Positions 1 to 8,302 of a DNA stretch of 64,000 nt are shown piece by piece. The DNA is taken from the NCBI GenBank assembly GCA_964609775.1, contig CAZSSJ010000001.1, positions 36,527 to 100,526 of the forward strand, given 5' to 3'. Every line of letters starts with the position of its first letter. Position 1 is the stretch's first letter. This DNA comes from CAZNUP01 sp964609775 (GTDB lineage: Bacteria; Patescibacteriota; Microgenomatia; JAMCZE01). The notes under the pieces are model-generated. The model saw nothing but the letters and a program-made list of their open reading frames with translations. It was not told the DNA's origin and did no database searches. Position numbers and translations under genes: made by a program.

Positions 1-1
1 A

Positions 2-3000
2 TCGGGCTTGGCTCGCTTTGTGATAACACAAAGCGGCAATGTGGGGATTGGGTCCGCCGCTCCCAGCGTCGCTCTGGATGTCACCGGAGCGGGGAAGACG
101 AGTGGGGCCTTTACGGTGGGGAATAATTTGACGGTGACGGCCGGGGGCCTCACGGTGACGGCCGGGAACATTGCCCTGACGGGGTCGCAGACGATTGACG
201 GGACCGGGACGCTGACAATTGGCGGCACTTCGCAGACGTCGCTGGCGTTGGGGAGGAGCGGGGCGCAGACGACGATTTCCGGCGGGCCGGTGGTCGTCAA
301 CGGCGCTTCCTTTGCCTCGGCAGGGACAACGACATTCACCGGCGGGAATGTGGGGATCGGGACGACGACGGTGACGGATTTTGCTTTGGAGATGGGCGGG
401 AGCATCGGGCCGGTGACGACCGATCAATATGATTTGGGGTCGGCCGCTCTCGAATGGAATAATTTGTATGTCAAAAACATTATTTCAACGGGGACGACGG
501 CCGGATTTTGGCAGCGGGCGTCGGGGGTGCTGGCTCCGCAGAACATTACAGACTCGCTGATTATTGGCGGGACGGCAACATCCTCCGGGAAATTCCAAGT
601 TTACGGCCTATCGGCTCTTAATCCAGTGGCGAGCATTTCCGGGTCTTCGGCAGTGGCCGCGCTTATGGTCGATAACACAGTGGGAGATTTATTTACGGCC
701 TCATCGTCGGGACTAAATCGGTTTGTGATTACTCAAAATGGAAATGTGGGGATTGGGAGCACGGTTCCTGTATCACGGCTTGATACAGGAGGAGGAACAA
801 TTTCACTTAATGGTGGGTGGTTGTCGAATGATGGTGGAGCTGAAGGTGTGTTTGTTAAAACAGACGGGAATGTGGGTATCGGGACAAGTGCACCAGCCTA
901 TAGGCTTGATGTCGTCCACACCACACCGACTGCGGCAAATGGCAGTGTGTCACCAGATCAAATAGGATTGAGGGTTAACAGGGCCCACTATGTTGGGACC
1001 CCTGGACCCTACCCTAATGCTGTTTATGGCGTTTTGGGTCAAGGCCAAGCAGGTCAGGGGAGTGCCAGTGTGTCTTATTCCAATACGGTGGGTGCTAGAG
1101 GTGTGGCTGGACAAGCAATTGTCAATGTTACGGGTGGTGCCAGTGTTACGGGTGCAAGTTCATTGTATGCGTTGAATGCTACGATTACTGCTGGAACTTT
1201 ATCTAATCAATATGGATTATATGTTGAGTCGTTATCCGGGGCCTCCAACAATTATGGAGTTTATGTTGCTGGTAATAATTCCTCGTATTTTGGCGGCAAC
1301 GTCGGCATCGGGACGACGAGCCCGGTGGGACTGCTGCATGTCCAGGGGGCGTGCGTGACGGGGGACACCTTGTTAAAAAGACGACGGAAGCGGAAGAGCA
1401 AATATGGTGATTGGGAGGAAGACTATTGGGAAGACATTAGAATTGATGAGATCGAGGCGGGAGACGAAATATTAACTTTTGACGAAACCACTGGCGGATT
1501 TACTGCTTCTCAGGTTAGGGAGCTTATGGATATGGGTAAAAAGACCACGTTTAAGTTGGTAACGGAGGGCGGAAAGGAAATTCGGACGACAGCGAACCAT
1601 CCTTACTTGGTCAAGTCAGCCAATACGAGTAATTTCTTCAATGAGACTTTTAAAGTTGTGGCAGAAATTGCCAGGGCCTATTACTTTGCCACTTTAACGT
1701 CCTGGGATCCGATTGCTCCGGCCCTGAATAATGAGAGAATAAGTATTTCTGAGGAAGGATGGCATCATCTTCATCATAAAGCCAGAAGCAGGGGAGAAAT
1801 GTTGACGAGGTATTTTGCACTTCCCAAAGCGGCCGCTCTTCTTGCCAGCAAAGAAGCTCGCGTGACTTATGAACCCGGTGGGGATGGGGTCTCCGAGTTT
1901 TGGTCCCTTTATGGAACAGTTGATGATGTTCAGGTTAAGGTGGTTGTCCGATCAGTCAATAAAGGTCCGAAGTACTTTTACTCTGTCATCTGGAAGAGCG
2001 AAGTTAAAGAAGACACTAAAAAAAGAGCTGCCTCCTGCTTGTATCCGCAGTGTGGGGGAGTGATTACCCCTCAGCTCTTTAATGAGAGGATTATAGACCA
2101 GATGAGTGACTTTGTCAAGAAACGAAAGAGAGACTACCAGCTGGGCTCGTATCTCTCTGGGGAAGATTCTACTACTAAGTGGGTGAAAGTCAAACAATTA
2201 AAGCCCGGGATGGAAATTGCCACGGTGGGCGGGGATGACCAGATTTCTTGGCAGAAGATCAAATCTATTGAAAAAATCGGGGAAGAACAAGTCTTCGACA
2301 TCGAAGTGGAAAACACCCACAATTTTGTGGCCAATGGGATTGTGGCGCATAACACGACGGGGAAGGCCTTGGCGAATTTGAACTATACGGGGACGGATCA
2401 GGCGATTTTCACCGCTTCGCAGGGGGGAACGTTGAAGTTTGCTTTGAATGGGACGGGGACGGATTTTACCGCCAGCGTCGCCGGGACGACTTCGAAGGCG
2501 GCTCTCATTGTGGACAACACCGTCGGGGATTTGTTTACGGCCAGCTCCAGTGGCTTAAACAGATTCGTGATTACCCAGAATGGAAATGTGGGCATTGGAA
2601 TGGCGACGCCTTCTGCTACATTGGAAGTTAGAAAAGGTCCAATTCCCTCAACATTTGATTCATCTCTTGCTCTCTATTCTGCTGGTCAGTTTGTCAACAC
2701 GAACACTAACTGGTATGACACGGAATTAAATTTACTTGATACTAGGGACCAAGCTGCAGGAGTTGGCGGAAGGCTTGCTTTCGGTGGCGTTTATAGACAA
2801 GTTGGGACTACCAATGTAACAACCTTTGCGGCGATTGGCGGTTATAAAGAGAATTCTACTAGTGGTGATTATGCTGGATATCTCTCGTTTGAAACCAGAC
2901 CTAACGGTGGAATTTTTACTGAACAGATGAGAGTTTCTAGTGCTGGCAACGTCGGCATCGGGACGACGAGCCCGGTGGGACTGCTGCATGTTCAGGGGGC

Positions 3001-6000
3001 GTGCGTGACAGGGGATACTCTGATTCGAGTAAGACGGCGCAAGAAGAAGAAGAATGGCGAGTGGGAAGATGAATGGCTGGACGTTCCCATTAAAGATATT
3101 CAAGCTGGGGACGAAGTGGCCACTCTGGACGAAAAGACGGGAGAATTCATCGTCTCCAAGGTTAAACAATTAATGAACATGGGGAGAAAAGTGGTCTTTG
3201 AACTTTTGACTGAGTCAGGAAAAGTCGTTAAAACTACAGAAAATCATCCGTATTTGGTTGACCAATCAGGGAAACAAATGGTCTCTGATCTCAGTGCTAT
3301 CCAGAAGGAAACTTATGAGTTTGCTGAGAAGTTAGGAAAGAAATACTATGTGAACAACTTGGCTGGCAGGAAGGTTAAGTCTAGGGCTTTGGGCGAATTT
3401 GTCGAGTTTAGTCATTCTGGCTGGAACCATTTTGTGGAGAAAAGCCATTCAATTAATGAACTTATTACTCGATTCTTTGCTTTGCCTCGGGTGGTTACAG
3501 TTATCAGATCTAGTCCCCATGTCACTTCATATAACATAGTCGAGAAAAAAGACATGACGATTGAATATTGGGAGTTGCAGGAAATTATTGACCATGTTCT
3601 TGTTAAAGTTCTAGTCTGCGCTGTTGATGGTGGACCGAAGTTTTTCTTGACGTGCACTTGGCTCGGGACAAAAGAGAATGAAGGGGTCAAACCAACTAAA
3701 AAAGAGCTGTCTCTCTCGCCTAGATCCCGCGAAATGCAGGACCAGTTGGGTCGACGTCGGGAACTGGTTATCCCTCAGCTCTTTAGTAGGGTGATTATAC
3801 CAAAGAAAGTCAAGTGGGTCAAGGTCAAGGATTTGACTGTAGGTGTGACTATTGCTACCAAAGATGGCTGGGAGAAAGTAGTTTCCATTAAAAAATTGGA
3901 TGAACAACAAGTTTATGACATTGAAGTGGAAAACACCCACAATTTCGTGGCCAATGGGATCGTGGCGCATAACACGACGGGCAAGGCCTTGGTGGATCTG
4001 AACACCACCGGAGATCAGGCGGTCTTTACGGCTTCAGTTTCTGGAACGACGAAATTTGTGATTAACAATTCGGGGCAGGTGGGAGTAGGGACGGGGGCAA
4101 ACAACAATACCCTTTTGGCGGATGTGGATTTGCGGACGCTGACAAACACTGTACCGGTGGCTTCAATTTCCGGAAGCACCGGAGTGGCAGCATTGGTGGT
4201 GGACAATGTTTCCGGCGATGTGTTTACGGCGTCAACTTCGGGATTGAGCCGGTTTGTGATTGACAAGAACGGAAATGTGGGGATCGGGAGTTCGGCTCCA
4301 GGATACAAACTGGATGTTTCGGGAACGGCTCATGTCACCGGAGCAGTCACTTTAGATACGGCCCTGACGGTGGCCAATGGGGGGACGGGAGCCCAGACAT
4401 TCACAGACAACGGCGTGCTCTTTGGCAACCTGACGGCCGCCATTGGAGCGACGGCCGAAGGAGCGACCGGGCAGTGCCTCATCGGGAACACCGGGAGCGC
4501 GCCATCATGGTCAGCATGTACCACGGCCTCAGGGCAGTTGTGGCAGGAAGCTTTGGGAGTGGTCGCGCCGCTGAACATCACGGATTCCCTGATTATTGGG
4601 AAGATCGCGACACCCAGCGGGGCCATTACCTCGGGCAGCATGCAGATTTACGGGGTGAACAACCTGACCCCGGTCGCCTCTATTTCGGGGGTCAGTGCGG
4701 TGGCGGCGCTCATCGTGGACAACACCGGCGGGGATGTCTTCACGGCCAGCACTTCGGGACTGACCAGATTTGTGATTGACAAGAACGGCAACGTCGGGAT
4801 TGGGACAACGAGCCCGGATTATCCACTTGTAGTAGTAGGGACAGCTTCTGACGGAACACGGACACTTGAGGTAAAAAATTCAGTTGCTGGTAGTATATCT
4901 AATTTCCAAGTAACAGGTGATGGTGTCAACGCTCGCCTTATGGCGTTGTCTAGTTCGTATTCATCATCCGGGGCTTATGCTGCTGATACAGTTGTCTTAG
5001 ACGACGATCAGGGTTACGCTGCTGGCCTTACACTACTTGCCCGTAATTCAAGTGGGTATATCCGAATGTTTACAGGCGGTTTTGATGACGGAAATGAGCG
5101 TCTGAGAATTAACAGCACTGGCAACGTCGGCATCGGGACGACGAGTCCGGTGGGACTGCTGCATGTTCAGGGACAATGCGTCATTGCCGGAACAAAAATT
5201 AAAAGAAGAAAGAAGAAAGAAAAAAGAAGAAAGCAAGACACTGCCGGAACGGGGCCGGATCCGGTCGGCGATTGGGACTATGAAGATGTTCCCATCGAAC
5301 AGATCGAACCGGATGATGAGATTCTTTCCCTAAACCAGGAAAAGGGCCAGTTTGAGTGGCACAAGGTGGAACAAACCATGAATAAAGGACTCCTGCCGGC
5401 CTTGGCTCTGACAACTTCTACTGGAAAGAGAATTGTCACGACGGCAAAACATCCATATTTGGCGATCGATCGGCCGGAAACTACTCAAGGGACTTTTGAG
5501 GTGGATCAATCAATCAAGATCGAGAATTTGGGGGCGGCAAGCATTATAGGGTTTGCCCTGGGGAAACTAGCTTTTGCCGTTAAGCTGCCGCAGAAGGATA
5601 AGAAGATTATTCTCGCTCGTTATCAGAAGAAGAACCAAAAAGATGTTTTTGCCCATGAGACTTTTGCCCGATGTGTGGTTGCCGCCTTTAAGATTGCCCG
5701 GATTTATCCAGCGAGAATTGCTCTCGATGAAGAATACACCAGTTACTTCCGAAGAATCGAGAGCGTTATTAAGGAAAGTTTCCCTGACAGCGAGATTTTT
5801 CAAACCAACCTTAAGGATGGTTCCGCCGCCCACAAAAAGGTCTGGGCTGTTAATAGGGGAATTTTAAGAGAGGATGCTGTTCTAAGTTTGGAATCGGGAG
5901 AATTAAAAGAAAGGCCGGGGGTTAAATCAACCTTCAGAATGCCTTTGCCCCTGGTTGGTTACAGGGGGACCAGTCATCCACACGGCCTTTACTATGGAGA

Positions 6001-8254
6001 ATTCTACTCCACGGAGCGGGAATTGTCAAGAGCAAAGTGGGTTAAGGCCGCGGAGGTTAGGAAAGGGATGTGTGTGGCGACGGAGGATGGTTTTGAGAAG
6101 GTCACAGGGATTTCCGATGCGGGGCAGGTGGCGATGTATGATCTGCAAATTGCCAACACTCACAATTTTGTGGCCAATGGGATTGTGGCGCATAACACGA
6201 CGGGGAAGGCCCTGGTGGATCTGAACACCACCGGGGACCAGGCGGTGTTCACCGCCAGTGTTTCCGGAAACACCAAGTTTGTGATTAACAATTCAGGACA
6301 GGTGGGAGTGGGAACCGGAGCAAACAACAACACGCTGCTGGCCGATGTGGATTTGCGGACGCTGACAAACACGGTTCCGGTGGCTTCAATTGCCGGGAGC
6401 ACGGGGGTGGCGGCTCTGGTTGTGGACAATACAGCCGGGGATCTTTTCACCGCCTCGTCAAGTGGGCTATCAAGATTTGTGATTGACAAGAACGGGAATG
6501 TGGGGATTGGGACGGCGGCGCCGACGGCTCTGGTGTCTTTAGCTAACTCGAACTATACGACGCAAAACATGTTGAACGTGGCGGGGACGTCGACAGGGTT
6601 GACGACCGGGTCACTGGCGAGTTTTGACTGGAGTCCGACGGACTGGTCGACCTCGAGCGGGAATTTGGTGAATATTAATCTTGGCAGTTTGGCCGACACG
6701 ACGGGAAACATCTTTAATATTTCCGATGACGGCAGCTCGATCTTCTCGGTTTCGCCGCAGCAGATTGTCAACTCGTTGCCAACGTCATTTAATGCCGCCG
6801 GAGATGTGGCGATTGCCTATGACATTAATTTCACCAATCCGACGGCATCATACATTAAATCTGCTGCACCCATGTATTTGCAGGCAGGGGAGCTATTTAA
6901 TTCCTCGGATTTGACGTTGAAGACCTTTAACAAAGGCTTGATTGTTCTGGATCCAGATGAAGCGGTCACAATTGATGGGGCGGCTTCTGTGTCGGGGCAG
7001 CTCATGGTCGGCAGTACGACAGCGGCGCCGGCGCAGTTTGGCAAGTTCTATGTGACGGACTCTAACACGGCCACTTCTTCAGCCTTCATTGAAAACACTA
7101 ACACAGCTGCAGCAATTTCGGGTTTGGTCATTAAGCTGGGGAGTACGACCCTGGACACCACCTCGCATTTTGTTAATTTTCTTGATTTGAACGGCAAGAT
7201 GATTGGCAACATTCGGGCAGCTAACACGACAACGGTTGCTTATCAGACAAGCGGAATTGCGGATTTTGGGGAATGGATGAAAGTTTCTTCGGATTTGACT
7301 AATTTGTCTAATTGGACCAATTTGGTTTCTCCGGGGACGATTGTTTGTCAAAGCGCGGATGGGGTGGAGCCCTGCGAGGCGAGTGAGTCGGCGAGGATGG
7401 CGGGGGTGACTTCTGACACGACGGCGTTTTTGGGAGGAGAGGAGAAAGACGGAAGCGTGGTTGTCGGAATGTTGGGACAAATTCGAGTGAAGATCGCAAC
7501 GGACTCAGCGCAAATTGAGCCGGGTGACGCGATTGGGGTGGCGATCGCCGGTTTGGGAAAGAAAATTACGTCACGGGGATATGTGGTCGGCCGGGCGATG
7601 GAATCATGGTCCTCCGGACAAGAGAAAGTCTTAGTTTATGTCAACCCCGGTTACTTTGAGGGCCCCGAGTCGCAGCTGGCGTCGAAACTCTCGGTGGATG
7701 AGATTCAGGAACAGGTGGCGTCGATCAGTGCAAATTTGACTAATTTGTCTAATTGGTCCAATTTGAACAGCGACGAATTTGCGACGGTTTCGGGAAACCT
7801 GAAAGTTTTGGGAATGACGGAGCTTTCCAACACGACGATTGGCGGGTCGCTCACTGTGGGACTGGTCCATGTTGATGATTTGCTGGGCGATGTTTCCGGT
7901 TTGAATGGGAGTTTGAGTTTGCAAAACGGGATGCTGACAATTAGTCAAATTGGACAAATTGGTCAAATTGGGGTTAACGGCGATTTGACAGTTTCCGGGG
8001 AGTTGACGGCGAAGAAGATTAACGTGCCGACGGGAGTGGCTGGGGCCTCGGCGGGCAAGGCGACGATTCTTGCTGGACAAAGCGAAATTGAGATTACGAC
8101 CAGCGCGCTTAGTGCTAATTCCTTGATTTTTGCGACACCGGAAGACGTGCCGGTGGCCGTCTCGACGACCAAGACAGCGACAGACAAGTTTAAGATCAAA
8201 CTGGACTCCCCTGCGGGGGCAAACATCAAAATTAATTGGTGGATAATCAATTAG
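2..8254 (+). CDS. Giant repeat surface protein with three embedded intein/Hint domains (5' end outside window)
   Basis: The frame is open from the first base and already in the repeat there, so the gene starts upstream of the window. The visible 2.75 kaa consist of tail-fibre-like units (SGLxRFVIxxNGNVGIGTTSP, then PVASISG..AALxVDN..GDxFTAS) that recur about nine times. Such repeats occur in very long cell-surface proteins of candidate-phyla bacteria and resemble phage tail-fibre shafts. Three protein-splicing domains interrupt the same unit each time, after LLHVQGA or LLHVQGQ and before TTGKAL (residues 449-782, 999-1322, 1724-2063, counting from nt 8). Removing them joins HVQG(A/Q) to TTGKAL and restores the repeat. 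The C-terminal part (about residues 2400-2748) has a GDAIGVAI..VGRAMES segment and a short coiled region, and ends in a hydrophobic WWIIN. No S74 chaperone motif is recognised. Surface location is inferred. Confidence 0.85.
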   Translation, partial: SGLARFVITQSGNVGIGSAAPSVALDVTGAGKTSGAFTVGNNLTVTAGGLTVTAGNIALTGSQTIDGTGTLTIGGTSQTSLALGRSGAQTTISGGPVVVNGASFASAGTTTFTGGNVGIGTTTVTDFALEMGGSIGPVTTDQYDLGSAALEWNNLYVKNIISTGTTAGFWQRASGVLAPQNITDSLIIGGTATSSGKFQVYGLSALNPVASISGSSAVAALMVDNTVGDLFTASSSGLNRFVITQNGNVGIGSTVPVSRLDTGGGTISLNGGWLSNDGGAEGVFVKTDGNVGIGTSAPAYRLDVVHTTPTAANGSVSPDQIGLRVNRAHYVGTPGPYPNAVYGVLGQGQAGQGSASVSYSNTVGARGVAGQAIVNVTGGASVTGASSLYALNATITAGTLSNQYGLYVESLSGASNNYGVYVAGNNSSYFGGNVGIGTTSPVGLLHVQGACVTGDTLLKRRRKRKSKYGDWEEDYWEDIRIDEIEAGDEILTFDETTGGFTASQVRELMDMGKKTTFKLVTEGGKEIRTTANHPYLVKSANTSNFFNETFKVVAEIARAYYFATLTSWDPIAPALNNERISISEEGWHHLHHKARSRGEMLTRYFALPKAAALLASKEARVTYEPGGDGVSEFWSLYGTVDDVQVKVVVRSVNKGPKYFYSVIWKSEVKEDTKKRAASCLYPQCGGVITPQLFNERIIDQMSDFVKKRKRDYQLGSYLSGEDSTTKWVKVKQLKPGMEIATVGGDDQISWQKIKSIEKIGEEQVFDIEVENTHNFVANGIVAHNTTGKALANLNYTGTDQAIFTASQGGTLKFALNGTGTDFTASVAGTTSKAALIVDNTVGDLFTASSSGLNRFVITQNGNVGIGMATPSATLEVRKGPIPSTFDSSLALYSAGQFVNTNTNWYDTELNLLDTRDQAAGVGGRLAFGGVYRQVGTTNVTTFAAIGGYKENSTSGDYAGYLSFETRPNGGIFTEQMRVSSAGNVGIGTTSPVGLLHVQGACVTGDTLIRVRRRKKKKNGEWEDEWLDVPIKDIQAGDEVATLDEKTGEFIVSKVKQLMNMGRKVVFELLTESGKVVKTTENHPYLVDQSGKQMVSDLSAIQKETYEFAEKLGKKYYVNNLAGRKVKSRALGEFVEFSHSGWNHFVEKSHSINELITRFFALPRVVTVIRSSPHVTSYNIVEKKDMTIEYWELQEIIDHVLVKVLVCAVDGGPKFFLTCTWLGTKENEGVKPTKKELSLSPRSREMQDQLGRRRELVIPQLFSRVIIPKKVKWVKVKDLTVGVTIATKDGWEKVVSIKKLDEQQVYDIEVENTHNFVANGIVAHNTTGKALVDLNTTGDQAVFTASVSGTTKFVINNSGQVGVGTGANNNTLLADVDLRTLTNTVPVASISGSTGVAALVVDNVSGDVFTASTSGLSRFVIDKNGNVGIGSSAPGYKLDVSGTAHVTGAVTLDTALTVANGGTGAQTFTDNGVLFGNLTAAIGATAEGATGQCLIGNTGSAPSWSACTTASGQLWQEALGVVAPLNITDSLIIGKIATPSGAITSGSMQIYGVNNLTPVASISGVSAVAALIVDNTGGDVFTASTSGLTRFVIDKNGNVGIGTTSPDYPLVVVGTASDGTRTLEVKNSVAGSISNFQVTGDGVNARLMALSSSYSSSGAYAADTVVLDDDQGYAAGLTLLARNSSGYIRMFTGGFDDGNERLRINSTGNVGIGTTSPVGLLHVQGQCVIAGTKIKRRKKKEKRRKQDTAGTGPDPVGDWDYEDVPIEQIEPDDEILSLNQEKGQFEWHKVEQTMNKGLLPALALTTSTGKRIVTTAKHPYLAIDRPETTQGTFEVDQSIKIENLGAASIIGFALGKLAFAVKLPQKDKKIILARYQKKNQKDVFAHETFARCVVAAFKIARIYPARIALDEEYTSYFRRIESVIKESFPDSEIFQTNLKDGSAAHKKVWAVNRGILREDAVLSLESGELKERPGVKSTFRMPLPLVGYRGTSHPHGLYYGEFYSTERELSRAKWVKAAEVRKGMCVATEDGFEKVTGISDAGQVAMYDLQIANTHNFVANGIVAHNTTGKALVDLNTTGDQAVFTASVSGNTKFVINNSGQVGVGTGANNNTLLADVDLRTLTNTVPVASIAGSTGVAALVVDNTAGDLFTASSSGLSRFVIDKNGNVGIGTAAPTALVSLANSNYTTQNMLNVAGTSTGLTTGSLASFDWSPTDWSTSSGNLVNINLGSLADTTGNIFNISDDGSSIFSVSPQQIVNSLPTSFNAAGDVAIAYDINFTNPTASYIKSAAPMYLQAGELFNSSDLTLKTFNKGLIVLDPDEAVTIDGAASVSGQLMVGSTTAAPAQFGKFYVTDSNTATSSAFIENTNTAAAISGLVIKLGSTTLDTTSHFVNFLDLNGKMIGNIRAANTTTVAYQTSGIADFGEWMKVSSDLTNLSNWTNLVSPGTIVCQSADGVEPCEASESARMAGVTSDTTAFLGGEEKDGSVVVGMLGQIRVKIATDSAQIEPGDAIGVAIAGLGKKITSRGYVVGRAMESWSSGQEKVLVYVNPGYFEGPESQLASKLSVDEIQEQVASISANLTNLSNWSNLNSDEFATVSGNLKVLGMTELSNTTIGGSLTVGLVHVDDLLGDVSGLNGSLSLQNGMLTISQIGQIGQIGVNGDLTVSGELTAKKINVPTGVAGASAGKATILAGQSEIEITTSALSANSLIFATPEDVPVAVSTTKTATDKFKIKLDSPAGANIKINWWIIN
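1352..2353 (+). other. Intein/Hint domain 1 (334 aa)
   Basis: It begins with Cys (CVTGDTL, block A), has the block B TxxH motif (TTANHPYL), block F (VFDIEVENTHNFVANG) and ends IVAHN, followed by Thr as the +1 extein residue. All classical splicing residues are therefore present. After block A there is an unusual Lys/Arg run followed by an acidic, Trp-rich stretch. Between blocks B and F lies a domain of about 190 aa (GWHHLHHKARS..., later VKVVVRSVNKGPKYFY) shared with intein 2. No LAGLIDADG motif is visible. By family knowledge it could be a mini-intein or a bacterial intein-like domain. Confidence 0.85.
3002..3973 (+). other. Intein/Hint domain 2 (324 aa)
   Basis: It has the same architecture and the same insertion point as domain 1: CVTGDTL at the start, TTENHPYL (block B), VYDIEVENTHNFVANG (block F), IVAHN at the end and Thr at +1. 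The middle carries GWNHFVEKSHS..., and VKVLVCAVDGGPKFFL, clearly homologous to domain 1 but diverged. The Lys/Arg-rich insert (RVRRRKKKK) followed by acidic residues is kept. Confidence 0.85.
5177..6196 (+). other. Intein/Hint domain 3 (340 aa), different middle
   Basis: It starts CVIAGTKI, has TTAKHPYL (block B), MYDLQIANTHNFVANG (block F) and ends IVAHN before Thr. The basic insert is longest here (KRRKKKEKRRK). The region between B and F is unlike that of domains 1 and 2: it contains IIGFALGKLAF and a long basic helical part. IIGFALGKLAF is faintly like a decayed LAGLIDADG helix, but no catalytic Asp pattern supports an endonuclease. Confidence 0.8.
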
Positions 8255-8263
8255 GCTGGCTTG

Positions 8264-8282
8264 CCCTGAGCTTGTCGAAGGG
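8264..8282. repeat. Short palindromic repeat (CCCTGAGCTTGTCGAAGGG)
   Basis: This 19-bp imperfect palindrome lies between the giant repeat protein and the LamG protein. It is of the short, widely copied repeat type also seen inside genes in this window (leuS, argS, sortase). No function is evident; it could form a weak hairpin between the two genes. Confidence 0.5.
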
Positions 8283-8302
8283 TGGATTGTGAATTAACGA
8301 AA

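Noticed and set aside
1600..6050. Homing endonuclease (LAGLIDADG or HNH) inside the inteins
   Set aside because: No LAGLIDADG pair or HNH motif is visible. IIGFALGKLAF in domain 3 is only faintly similar and lacks the acidic residue.
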